Below are positions 1 to 6,214 of a stretch of 8,980 nucleotides of DNA, one piece after another (the first letter of the stretch is position 1; each line of letters opens with the position of its first letter). The notes beneath the pieces are model-generated. The model did not search any database. It saw only the letters and a list, made by a program, of their open reading frames with translations, and was not told the DNA's origin. The stretch comes from an uncultured Gemmatimonadota bacterium (GTDB lineage: Bacteria; Gemmatimonadota; Gemmatimonadetes; Gemmatimonadales; Gemmatimonadaceae). The position numbers and the translations under genes were made by a program. The DNA is taken from positions 1 to 8,980 of the forward strand of contig CAMLIU010000042.1 in assembly GCA_946479995.1 (NCBI GenBank), given 5' to 3'.

Positions 1-679
1 TCATGTCGTCGGCGAGGATGCAATCGCGTCCCTCCACCTCGCCGACCACGTTCACTACCTCGCTCACGTTTGCCCGCGGCCGCCGCTTGTCGATGATCGC
101 CAGGGAGGCGTCCAGTCGCTTCGCGAAGCCGCGCGCCATCTTGGCCGACCCCACGTCGGGAGCCACGATGACCGTGTCGTGCAGTTCCTTCTTCCGGACG
201 TACGCGCTGAGCACCGGCATCGCGTACAGGTGGTCCACCGGAATGTCGAAGAACCCCTGCAGCTGATGCTGGTGAAAGTCGATCCCCAGCACGCGATCGG
301 CGCCCGCACTCATGATCATGTTCGCCATGAGCTTGGCGCCGATCGCCACGCGCGGCTGGTCCTTGCGGTCCTGCCTCGAGTAGCCGTAGTACGGCATCAC
401 CACCGTGATGCGTGCTGCACTGGCCCGCCGGGCCGCGTCGATCAGGAGCAGCAGCTCCATGATGTTCTCGGCTGGCGCATTCGTCGGCTGGACGATGAAG
501 ACGTCGTTGCCGCGAATGTTCTCGTCGATCCGCACGAAGATTTCGCCGTCGGCGAACCGCGAGATGGTCAGCTTGCAGAGATCGACGCCGAGCTGTCTCG
601 CGATCTCTTCGGCGAGCGGCCGGTTGGCCGTGCCGCCCAGAAGCTTGAACCCGTGCGCCGGTACGGCGAGCCCGTCCAT
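1..679 (-). CDS. prs: Ribose-phosphate pyrophosphokinase (PRPP synthase), 5' part only
   Basis: Makes 5-phosphoribosyl-1-pyrophosphate from ribose 5-phosphate and ATP in the cytoplasm, feeding purine, pyrimidine, histidine, tryptophan and NAD synthesis. The first 226 codons are present and the frame runs off the left edge; the full protein is usually about 315 residues. Class I Prs motifs are seen in order: FADGE (42-46), PYYGYSRQDRK (96-106), the loop around His136 followed by QGFFDIPVDHLYA (141-153), DKRRP (197-201), GEVEGRDC (213-220), and the beginning of the PRPP-binding loop, ILADDM, at the cut. The loop reads DFHQHQ where DLHA-x-Q is usual; the histidine is kept. The ATG at 679 has an AAGG ribosome-binding site at 686-689, 6 bases upstream. 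Neighbours ispE and a tRNA-Gln lie upstream on the same strand, an arrangement I recall from other bacteria. The identification is firm. Confidence 0.97.
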   Translation of the reverse strand, partial: MDGLAVPAHGFKLLGGTANRPLAEEIARQLGVDLCKLTISRFADGEIFVRIDENIRGNDVFIVQPTNAPAENIMELLLLIDAARRASAARITVVMPYYGYSRQDRKDQPRVAIGAKLMANMIMSAGADRVLGIDFHQHQLQGFFDIPVDHLYAMPVLSAYVRKKELHDTVIVAPDVGSAKMARGFAKRLDASLAIIDKRRPRANVSEVVNVVGEVEGRDCILADDM

Positions 680-691
680 GCAGAGCCTTGT

Positions 692-720
692 AAGATAATG
701 TGGGACAACGACCTGGTCAA
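692..720 (-). promoter_or_regulatory. Candidate sigma70-type promoter in front of prs
   Basis: On the minus strand TTGACC (720-715) is followed after exactly 17 bases by TATCTT (697-692), fitting a -35/-10 pair (5/6 and 4/6 matches). It lies between tRNA-Gln and prs and would allow prs to be transcribed separately from pdxJ-ispE. Against it: a start point about 7 bases past the -10 box would fall near 685, leaving a leader of only about 6 bases and cutting off the AAGG site. The -35 box also sits in a small 5-bp hairpin (CTGGT/ACCAG). This rests on motif matching alone. Confidence 0.3.
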
Positions 721-736
721 ACCAGCCGGAACGTCA

Positions 737-807
737 TTGCCCCTCTTGGATTCGAACCAAGATTCGTGGCTCCAAAGGCCACTGTCCTGCCATTGGACGA
801 AGGGGCA
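737..807 (-). tRNA. tRNA-Gln (anticodon TTG)
   Basis: The full cloverleaf can be folded by hand on the minus strand. The 7-bp acceptor stem TGCCCCT/AGGGGCA pairs 807-801 with 744-738. The D stem is GTCC/GGAC and the anticodon stem GTGGC/GCCAC, with loop CTTTGGA and anticodon TTG at 775-773. The variable loop has 4 bases, and the T stem CTTGG/CCAAG carries the loop TTCGAAT. The discriminator base is A (737) and CCA is not encoded, so it must be added after transcription. The first pair is U1:A72, a recognised determinant for tRNA-Gln handled by the Glu-tRNA/GatCAB amidotransferase route. It lies 24 bases after the ispE stop and about 57 bases before the prs start, same strand, so it is probably processed out of their shared transcript. 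Confidence 0.97.
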
Positions 808-831
808 GCAGACCGCTCTCAGCCTCGAAAG

Positions 832-1746
832 CTAGTCGAGGACGGACACCGGCTCAACTCGCGTTGCCGAGCGCGTGAGCAGGACCGAACAGGCTTCGTT
901 CACCCGCGGCGCCTGCGATGCACCCTCGGGAAGCACGCCGAACACCACGGACCCGGAGCCGCTCATCATCGCCGGTGCGCAGCCGGACTCCTTCAGTGCG
1001 CGAACGAGCGATGCGACCAGAGGGTGACGCGCTGCCACCACCGTCTCGAAGTCGTTGGTGGCCACCGCGGCCAGGCCCGTCCAGGTGGCGAGCGACGACG
1101 GGTCGAGGATCCCCGCATCGAGCCCGGCCTGCCGCACCAGTCCTTCACGCAGCCAGCCGTACGCCTCGGCGGTGTTGACGCCGAACGCGGGCACGAGCAG
1201 CACGATGGAGCGGGGCTCCGGAGGTGCGAGCGCCAGCAATCGCTCCCCCCGCCCCCATGCGAGCGCGCACGCCTGCGTGCTCGTCAGGAAGGGGACGTCG
1301 GCGCCGAGCGTCGCGGCGAGGGCGAGCAGGCGCGCTTCGCCAAGCGGGGCGGGAGACATCGCGTCGAGCGCGCGAAGGACTGCGCCGGCGTCGGCGCTGC
1401 CACCACCGAGTCCGCCGCCAACGGGGATGTGCTTCTCCAGCTCGATCGCCCATCCGTCGCGACTGCCAGACGCCTCGGCCCACGCGTGCGCGGCGCGCCA
1501 GGCGAGGTTCTGCTCCACGGGGCCGAGCGCCGAGCCAGCGTCGCCGATGACGTCGAGCGAATGCCCACGCGCGCGGCATACTCGAACCACGTCGGCGAGG
1601 GCGAGCCGGAGGAAGATGGTCTCGAGCTGGTGGAAGCCGCTGGCCTCGCGCGCGAGGATGCGGAGCCGGAGGTTCACCTTGGCCGGCGCACTCACCTGGA
1701 CCGCGCGGGCAGCGGCGAGCGACGCGCGATCCGCGCTCGGGCTCAC
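832..1746 (-). CDS. ispE: 4-diphosphocytidyl-2-C-methyl-D-erythritol kinase
   Basis: GHMP-family kinase that phosphorylates the 2-hydroxyl of CDP-methylerythritol with ATP, the fourth step of the MEP pathway to IPP and DMAPP. It has 304 residues (E. coli enzyme 283). Visible motifs: APAKVNLRLRIL at 20-31 with the catalytic-type Lys23, GFHQLETIF (37-45), the ATP-binding glycine loop PVGGGLGGGSADA (108-120), GADVPF (148-153) with the probable catalytic Asp150, NDFE (231-234) and the C-terminal MSGSGS motif (261-266). The start is a GTG at 1746 overlapping the stop of the membrane-protein gene by 4 bases (GTGA), which suggests translational coupling. The N-terminal extension before the first motif is about 10 residues longer than in E. 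coli. Downstream come tRNA-Gln and prs. Confidence 0.96.
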   Translation of the reverse strand: MSPSADRASLAAARAVQVSAPAKVNLRLRILAREASGFHQLETIFLRLALADVVRVCRARGHSLDVIGDAGSALGPVEQNLAWRAAHAWAEASGSRDGWAIELEKHIPVGGGLGGGSADAGAVLRALDAMSPAPLGEARLLALAATLGADVPFLTSTQACALAWGRGERLLALAPPEPRSIVLLVPAFGVNTAEAYGWLREGLVRQAGLDAGILDPSSLATWTGLAAVATNDFETVVAARHPLVASLVRALKESGCAPAMMSGSGSVVFGVLPEGASQAPRVNEACSVLLTRSATRVEPVSVLD

Positions 1747-2798
1747 GACGCCGTGGTCTCGTCCGGTGCCGGCACGGGATGCTCTTCCGTCACCTCGCGC
1801 TGCGCGCCGCCGAGGTCACCGAGCGACAGTCCTTCGCGCACGAAGTACCAGGCGCCGATGAGGGTGATGGGCACGTACGAGAGGAAATGGAATCCGATGG
1901 CCCAGGTGACCGCCTGATCCGCCGGCACCCCGTAGATGCCGAGCCCCACCTTGCCGAATCCCTCGAACGCGCCGAAGAAGCCCGGTGCCTGCGGGACTGC
2001 CACGCCGACGGCGATGATCCCCTGCAGGAAGAGCGCGGCGCTGAACGGCGCCGAAATGCCGACGGCGCGGAAGGCGAGCCAGAAGGCGAAGGCGTTGGTG
2101 AGCCAGTGCAGGATGGTCCACCAGAGCACGGCCGCGAAATGGCGCGGCGTCTTCAGCACGCTGAGGCCGTCGGCGAGGCCGAGCAGGGCGTCGCGCCCGC
2201 GCGCCTCGAGGCGCGGCACGAGACGCCGAACGACGAGCTCGTAGAGCGACAGCACACGTCCCGGGAAGAGGATCAGCCCGTACATCGCCACGAGCACCAC
2301 GACGATGAAGCCGACGCCGATCGCTGCGTACTGCGCGATGGGGCGCCCGCCGAACTCCACGCCGCTCGGAAAGGCGGGATCGAGCATCGCGCCGAACATG
2401 AGTCCGAACACGACGACGGCATCGAAGAGGCGGTCCACGGCGAGCGACGCGAACGACGCCGGGAAGGGGACCTCGGGGGTGGAGCGCGTGAGCGCGAAGG
2501 CGCGGGCGAACTCGCCGGCGCGCGCCGGCACCACGTTGTTGATCATCATCCCGATCGCCGTCGCACTCCACAGGCGCGAGAAGGGGATGTCCCGCTTGAT
2601 GGGCTCGAGGATCGGCTTCCACCGGCGCGCGCGCAGCGGGAAGATGCAGGTGGCGGCCAGCGCGGAGAGGACGAGCAGCGCCACGTTGGAGTGGCGCACG
2701 TTCTCCAGCACCCGGTGCAGCTCGATGCCGCGGAAGGCGAAGTAGAGGAACGCGGCGCTGAGCACGAGCCCGAGCGCGCCGCGCCAGCCGAATTTCAT
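1743..2798 (-). CDS. YbhN/UPF0104-family integral membrane protein (lysylphosphatidylglycerol synthase TM-region family)
   Basis: A 351-residue inner-membrane protein with about eight hydrophobic segments, roughly 7-24, 38-55, 80-90 (weak), 125-140, 157-179, 222-245, 252-275 and 298-320, and a charged C-terminal tail (326-351). The family signature is seen as INNVVPARAGEFARA (86-100) and VPQAPGFFGAFEGFG (268-282), as in the transmembrane half of MprF-type proteins. The C-terminal aminoacyl-transferase domain of full-length MprF is absent, so it should not be called a lysyl-PG synthase; a role as a lipid flippase or transporter is possible but not shown. The ATG at 2798 has GGAG at 2810-2807, 8 bases upstream. 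The gene begins 13 bases after the HPt-like gene and its stop overlaps the ispE start, so it sits within the same operon. Confidence 0.9.
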   Translation of the reverse strand: MKFGWRGALGLVLSAAFLYFAFRGIELHRVLENVRHSNVALLVLSALAATCIFPLRARRWKPILEPIKRDIPFSRLWSATAIGMMINNVVPARAGEFARAFALTRSTPEVPFPASFASLAVDRLFDAVVVFGLMFGAMLDPAFPSGVEFGGRPIAQYAAIGVGFIVVVLVAMYGLILFPGRVLSLYELVVRRLVPRLEARGRDALLGLADGLSVLKTPRHFAAVLWWTILHWLTNAFAFWLAFRAVGISAPFSAALFLQGIIAVGVAVPQAPGFFGAFEGFGKVGLGIYGVPADQAVTWAIGFHFLSYVPITLIGAWYFVREGLSLGDLGGAQREVTEEHPVPAPDETTAS

Positions 2799-2811
2799 GC
2801 GATGGGCTCCG

Positions 2812-4398
2812 TCACTCGGCGAGCGCGAGGTCGATCAGGTCGAACAGCTCGGCAAGGCGGTCCGGGGACAGCGGAGCGCCGGAGCGGCGCGCCTCGTCGC
2901 GGATCTCCCGCGCGCGCTCGATGGCGGCGCGGCCGCGGTAGAGCAGGACGTCGATCGGGACCGGCGGCTGCTCGGGAATCGCCACGGGATTGCTGAGCGG
3001 AGTCTTCGGCAGGGTGTCCAGCTTGCGGATGCCGCGGTCGAGCAGGTCGGAGAGCGCCACGTTGCCAGAGGGTGTCCCGGCCCGTGCGGGAGTCGCGGGA
3101 CGTGGCGGCGCGGCGGGCGCCTGCTTCGCGGCCGGCGCGGGCGCGACAGACGGCGGCGCGGCGGCCGGCGCGGGCGCGATGGGTGCGGCAGTTACCGGCG
3201 TGCCGCGCGACGCGCGGACGGCCCGGATGCGGTCCCCGAGCGAGGCCTCGGCGTTCGCCGGCTGCGCGAGGAGCGCCGCCACCTGGTCGAGGGAGTCGAG
3301 GGCGCGTGCATCGAGCCGCACCACCGCGTCGTTGTGCATCGCCACGAACTCGGCGACGTCACGCTCGCCGAAGCTCTCGGCCGCCTGGCGCAGCGCACTG
3401 AGGGCATGTCGCAGGGCGCGGCGCACCCGCTCCCGCGATGCCTCGTCGTGGGCGTTTCGCGCGCTGGCGACCAGTCCGCGCAGATGCTCGCCCTGGCTGA
3501 CCACCTCGAGCCGGAAGCGTTCGGTGGGCGACGTCGGCGGGTTGGGCGCCTGCGAGACGACCGTGGGACCACCGTCGTGATAGAACAGCTCGGCGATGGG
3601 CACCACGCGGTCGGCGCCGGACTCCTTCTCCTGCATGGCGTCGAGCGCAGCGGCGAAGCGCGACATCTGCGGACCGGCGGGGTCCACCATCCGTCCGGCA
3701 CGCACCGCCTCGGCGATGGCACGCATGACGACCGCGGCGGCGTTGAGAAGTGCAACGCGCTCGGTGCTCAGCGCACGCTCGCCGAGTTCGAGTGGCTGCG
3801 CCGCGCTCTCGGACGCCTCGAGCACGTCGGCCAGGGCGGGATGATCCTTCACGCTGGCGATGCCACGCAGCGCGCGGACGCGGCGCAGCACGTTGGCGGC
3901 GGCGTCGCGGTCCGACGGGCGGGTGGCGAGGAGCTCGAGGCCGGCGCCGATGTTGGACGCCTCCGTCGCGAGGTAGCTGTCGTGTCCCGTCGTGGTGGCG
4001 CTGGCGATCGGGGTCGCGGCGCGAATGGGGGCGTGGCGGGTCAGCTCGTCGATGCGCGCCTGCGCGCGCGCGTCGTCCGAGGGCGACCAGCTGCGCACGT
4101 TGCGCAGCAGGAGCTTGCAGTCGTCCACCGTGGCCACGAGCACGCCGCGCAGGCTGGCGTCCCACTCCAGCGCCCCTTCGCGCAGCGCGCGGCCGACGCG
4201 CTCCATCCCCGCCGCCATCTGCGCGAAGGCGGAGAGCTTGGCCATCGTCGCGCTGCCGCGCAGCGAGCGCGCCGTCCGCTGGAGCGCATCCGCGTCGGGC
4301 TGCCCGTTGCCGCTCCGCTGGAGGAGGGCATCGAGCTGCTCGATGTAGTCGCTGGCTTCGAGTACGAAGAAGTCGAGGAACCCGACAGGGGCGGTCAT
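2812..4398 (-). CDS. Protein with degenerate HPt-like domains (no phospho-histidine)
   Basis: 528 residues, soluble, almost entirely predicted helix, no signal peptide. The N-terminal module (about 5-105) resembles an HPt domain of CheA/ChpA type, but its core reads ARSLRGSA (43-50), with Arg44 where the phospho-accepting His stands. A second module (about 140-235) has RVRALRGIAS (173-182), again Arg (175) for His. A third (about 295-380) has SALRQAAESFG (334-344), Ser for His. A Pro/Ala-rich linker (about 400-445) leads to a C-terminal helical tail. The short motif VPI-x2-L-x-Y occurs twice (266-273 and 480-487). In this family such His-less modules act by protein interaction; Pseudomonas FimL is a known example, but orthology is not claimed. 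No kinase or receiver domain is next to it. The ATG start at 4398 has only a weak purine stretch upstream. Confidence 0.75.
   Translation of the reverse strand: MTAPVGFLDFFVLEASDYIEQLDALLQRSGNGQPDADALQRTARSLRGSATMAKLSAFAQMAAGMERVGRALREGALEWDASLRGVLVATVDDCKLLLRNVRSWSPSDDARAQARIDELTRHAPIRAATPIASATTTGHDSYLATEASNIGAGLELLATRPSDRDAAANVLRRVRALRGIASVKDHPALADVLEASESAAQPLELGERALSTERVALLNAAAVVMRAIAEAVRAGRMVDPAGPQMSRFAAALDAMQEKESGADRVVPIAELFYHDGGPTVVSQAPNPPTSPTERFRLEVVSQGEHLRGLVASARNAHDEASRERVRRALRHALSALRQAAESFGERDVAEFVAMHNDAVVRLDARALDSLDQVAALLAQPANAEASLGDRIRAVRASRGTPVTAAPIAPAPAAAPPSVAPAPAAKQAPAAPPRPATPARAGTPSGNVALSDLLDRGIRKLDTLPKTPLSNPVAIPEQPPVPIDVLLYRGRAAIERAREIRDEARRSGAPLSPDRLAELFDLIDLALAE
3128..3179. 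repeat. 19-base direct repeat, two copies, inside the Pro/Ala linker
   Basis: A GC-only stretch ending in A is present at 3128-3146 and again, identical over 19 bases, at 3161-3179. The offset is 33 bases, or 11 codons, so the repeat keeps the reading frame. It encodes the recurring APAPAA unit of the HPt-like protein's linker. This is the usual way such low-complexity linkers expand by slippage, and copy number could vary between strains. Confidence 0.7.
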
Positions 4399-4444
4399 GC
4401 CCGCTTCAGTCTGGTGAACGAGGGTGGACGGACGTCCGACGAAG

Positions 4445-5170
4445 TTAGGGTGCGAGGCGAGCGGCGTCCATTGCGGCGCGCAGCTCGCGGACTGCGGCGT
4501 CCAGCCCGACGAAGATGGCGCGCGAGATCACGTGATGCCCGATGTTGAGCTCCTCCACCTCGGGGATCGCCGCCACGGGGCCGACGTTCGCCGTGGTGAG
4601 CCCGTGCCCGGCGTGCACGGCGAGGCCGAGCGATGCGGCGAGGCGCGCGCCGGTCCGGAGTGCCTCCAGGGCCGGCCCCTCGCCGGGTGCGTGCGCGTAG
4701 GTGCCCGTGTGCAGCTCGATGGCGTCGGCACCAACGTCGCGCGAGAGGGTAATGCTTTCCGGATCGGGATCGATGAACAGGCTGGTGCGAATGCCGGCAC
4801 CGCGGAGTCGTGCGAGCGCGGGCTTCAGCGTGGTCGCGCTGGCGGCGACGTCGAGGCCTCCCTCGGTGGTCACCTCCTCGCGCCGCTCGGGCACGAGGGT
4901 GACCTCCCGCGGGTGAATGCGTTCGGCGAGCGCCACCATCTCGGGGGTGCAGGCCATCTCGAGATTGAACGCGGTTGTGACGGCGCTCACAATGGCCTCG
5001 ATGTCGGCGTCCTGGATGTGGCGCCGATCCTCGCGGAGGTGGGCGGTGATGCCATCCGCGCCGGCGCGCTCGCAGATCTCCACTGCGTCCGCGGGCACTG
5101 GTTCTGCACCGCGGCGCGCCTGTCGCACCGTGGCGATGTGGTCGATGTTGATGTAGAGCCGTTGCCGCAT
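4445..5170 (-). CDS. pdxJ: Pyridoxine 5'-phosphate synthase
   Basis: Condenses 1-deoxy-D-xylulose 5-phosphate with 3-amino-2-oxopropyl phosphate to give pyridoxine 5'-phosphate, the ring-closing step of DXP-dependent vitamin B6 synthesis, in the cytoplasm. With the ATG at 5170 the protein has 241 residues (E. coli 243) and starts [21 protein letters not shown], which aligns directly with the family N-terminus. An in-frame TTG at 5194 would add eight residues unlike the family and is not preferred. Motifs: [16 protein letters not shown] (37-52) with His44, NLEMA (69-73) with Glu71, VHAGHGLT (185-192) with His189, and [14 protein letters not shown] (207-220). The first three match catalytic positions His45, Glu72 and His193 of E. 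coli. No good ribosome-binding site is visible. It is the first gene of the minus-strand run, 46 bases before the HPt-like gene. Confidence 0.95.
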   Translation of the reverse strand: MRQRLYINIDHIATVRQARRGAEPVPADAVEICERAGADGITAHLREDRRHIQDADIEAIVSAVTTAFNLEMACTPEMVALAERIHPREVTLVPERREEVTTEGGLDVAASATTLKPALARLRGAGIRTSLFIDPDPESITLSRDVGADAIELHTGTYAHAPGEGPALEALRTGARLAASLGLAVHAGHGLTTANVGPVAAIPEVEELNIGHHVISRAIFVGLDAAVRELRAAMDAARLAP

Positions 5171-5227
5171 GGTCGGGGCGCGGTTGCCGGACAAAGGAGC
5201 CGGACGTTAAGGTACGCCATCAAACTC

Positions 5228-5233
5228 GAGGAG
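5228..5233 (+). promoter_or_regulatory. Ribosome-binding site deciding a GTG start
   Basis: GAGGAG lies 7 bases before the GTG at 5241 and supports that start for the lipoprotein gene, whose signal peptide would be lost with any later start. Confidence 0.75.
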
Positions 5234-5240
5234 CGAACGC

Positions 5241-5702
5241 GTGCGAAAGCTGCTGATCGGATTGCTCGTGGTCGTCGGGGCCTGCACCACCCGGACCACC
5301 GTCATTCCAGCCACCCCCAGTCCCGCGTCGACGTCGTCCGTCGGACAGCGGTCGCCGCGCGAGGCGCTGGCAACCTTCCTGTCCGCGGCGAACGCGCAGG
5401 ACCTGCAGGCGATGAGCGCCGTGTGGGGCGACAAGGACGGCTCCGTGCGCTCGAGCGGCAAGATGGGCCGCGAGGAGATCGAGAAGCGCGAGATCATCAT
5501 GATGTGCTACCTCAAGCACGACCGGTATCGCGTCGTGAGCGAGTCGCCCGCCGTGGACAACGAGCGCGTGCTCGGCGTGGAGCTGACGAAGGGCAGGCTC
5601 TCGCGCACCGCGGGCTTCAACATGGCTTCGGACGGCTCACGTTGGTACGTGCGCAGCGCGGACCTCGAGGCGCTCCGCGACCTGTGCGCGGAGAAGAGGT
5701 AG
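5241..5702 (+). CDS. Small lipoprotein of unknown function
   Basis: 153 residues. The GTG start at 5241 is supported by a strong ribosome-binding site 7 bases upstream. A lipoprotein signal is clear: positive MRK, a hydrophobic run (4-13) and the lipobox VGAC with Cys15 as the lipidation site. A Thr/Ser/Pro-rich linker (16-37) follows. The remaining domain (about 38-150) starts with a helix, SPREALATFLSAANAQDLQAM, followed by probable strands around RYRVVSES, RVLGVELTKG and SRWYVRSADL. That order resembles small NTF2-like export-associated domains, but this is only a pattern impression. After lipid attachment it would sit at a membrane facing the periplasm. It is divergent from pdxJ (70 bases between starts) and convergent with the epimerase gene. 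I do not recognise the family. Confidence 0.85.
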   Translation: MRKLLIGLLVVVGACTTRTTVIPATPSPASTSSVGQRSPREALATFLSAANAQDLQAMSAVWGDKDGSVRSSGKMGREEIEKREIIMMCYLKHDRYRVVSESPAVDNERVLGVELTKGRLSRTAGFNMASDGSRWYVRSADLEALRDLCAEKR

Positions 5703-5708
5703 CGGCGG

Positions 5709-6128
5709 TCAGGGCTCGCTCAGCTCGATGAGCACGCCGGCGGTGGCCGAAGGATGGAGGAAGGCGATACGTTTCCCTTCGGCACCGATGCGCGGGGTCT
5801 CGTCGATGAGCCGGATTCCCGCGGCCCGGCAGCGGGCGAGCGTGCCGTCGAGGTCGTCCACCTCGAAGCAGATGTGATGGATGCCGGGACCGCGTCTGGC
5901 GACGAACTTGCCGATAGGGCTCTCCGCGGACTCCGCCTCGAGCAGCTCGACGAGCGACTCGCCGGCGGCAAGACCCGCAATGCGGGCGCCATCGGCATCG
6001 TCCAGCGGCACTTCGGGCATGCCGAGGACGTCACGGTAGAAGGGCAGGATCTCGTCGAGCGCGCGAACGGCGATGCCGACGTGAGCGATGCGCGGCGGAC
6101 GCGGGCCGCGGTGGGGAACTTCGGTCAT
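5709..6128 (-). CDS. mce: Methylmalonyl-CoA epimerase (VOC/glyoxalase fold)
   Basis: Interconverts (2R)- and (2S)-methylmalonyl-CoA, linking propionyl-CoA carboxylase to methylmalonyl-CoA mutase in propionate, odd-chain fatty acid and branched amino acid breakdown. 139 residues, typical length for the family. Motifs: HVGIAV (16-21), SLVELLEA (58-65), SPIGKFVARRGPGIHHICFEVDDL (70-93), LIDETPRIGAEGKRIAFLHP (107-126) and GVLIELSEP (131-139). The likely metal ligands are His16, Glu61, His84 or His85, and Glu135. The combination of SPIGKF...GxGIHH and IAFLHP separates this branch from glyoxalase I. The ATG at 6128 has no clear ribosome-binding site. Its stop is 6 bases from that of the convergent lipoprotein gene. 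The mutase and carboxylase are not in this window. Confidence 0.93.
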   Translation of the reverse strand: MTEVPHRGPRPPRIAHVGIAVRALDEILPFYRDVLGMPEVPLDDADGARIAGLAAGESLVELLEAESAESPIGKFVARRGPGIHHICFEVDDLDGTLARCRAAGIRLIDETPRIGAEGKRIAFLHPSATAGVLIELSEP

Positions 6129-6161
6129 GGCAGGGGCGTTGGTAAGGTGAGCGCCAGCGCT

Positions 6162-6173
6162 GAATTCTAATTC
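6162..6173. promoter_or_regulatory. AT-rich island, candidate divergent promoter region for mce and trxA
   Basis: In the 86-base gap between the two divergent starts, ten of twelve bases here are A or T in otherwise very GC-rich DNA. The plus strand shows TCTAAT (6166-6171) and the minus strand TAGAAT (6169-6164), each 5/6 against the -10 consensus. The block is also an imperfect palindrome, GAATT-ct-AATTC. I see no good -35 box at 16-18 bases for either direction, so the exact promoters are unresolved. Confidence 0.35.
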
Positions 6174-6214
6174 CAGGGGCGGAGCTGCGGGCCCGCCGGG
6201 AGAGTGCAGGGACG

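Noticed and set aside
700..1917. Plus-strand open frame of 405 codons
   Set aside because: It reads through the antisense of tRNA-Gln and all of ispE; composition is Arg/His-rich with no family features.
1743..2798. Full MprF-type lysylphosphatidylglycerol synthase
   Set aside because: Only the membrane region is present; the C-terminal transferase domain is missing.
4429..4438. Perfect 10-base palindrome CGGACGTCCG in the pdxJ-HPt gap
   Set aside because: Too short to call an operator in GC-rich DNA and it has no partner copy nearby; left as a chance match.
2797..4548. Long plus-strand open frame of 583 codons
   Set aside because: It is the antisense shadow of the HPt-like gene in GC-rich DNA, extremely rich in Arg and Gly with no recognisable motif, while the minus strand shows clear domain structure and operon spacing.
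5171..5194. Longer PdxJ beginning at TTG 5194
   Set aside because: The eight extra residues are not seen in the family, TTG is a rare start, and the ATG at 5170 gives the normal length and N-terminus.
5187..5205. CCGGAC direct repeat (5187-5192 and 5200-5205) between pdxJ and the lipoprotein gene
   Set aside because: Six-base repeats at this GC content are expected by chance; no inverted symmetry or promoter boxes accompany it. I also saw no convincing promoter for pdxJ in this gap.
5709..6128. Glyoxalase I or a generic VOC dioxygenase for the epimerase gene
   Set aside because: The SPIGKF, GxGIHHICFEV and GKRIAFLHP segments in this order are characteristic of methylmalonyl-CoA epimerase.
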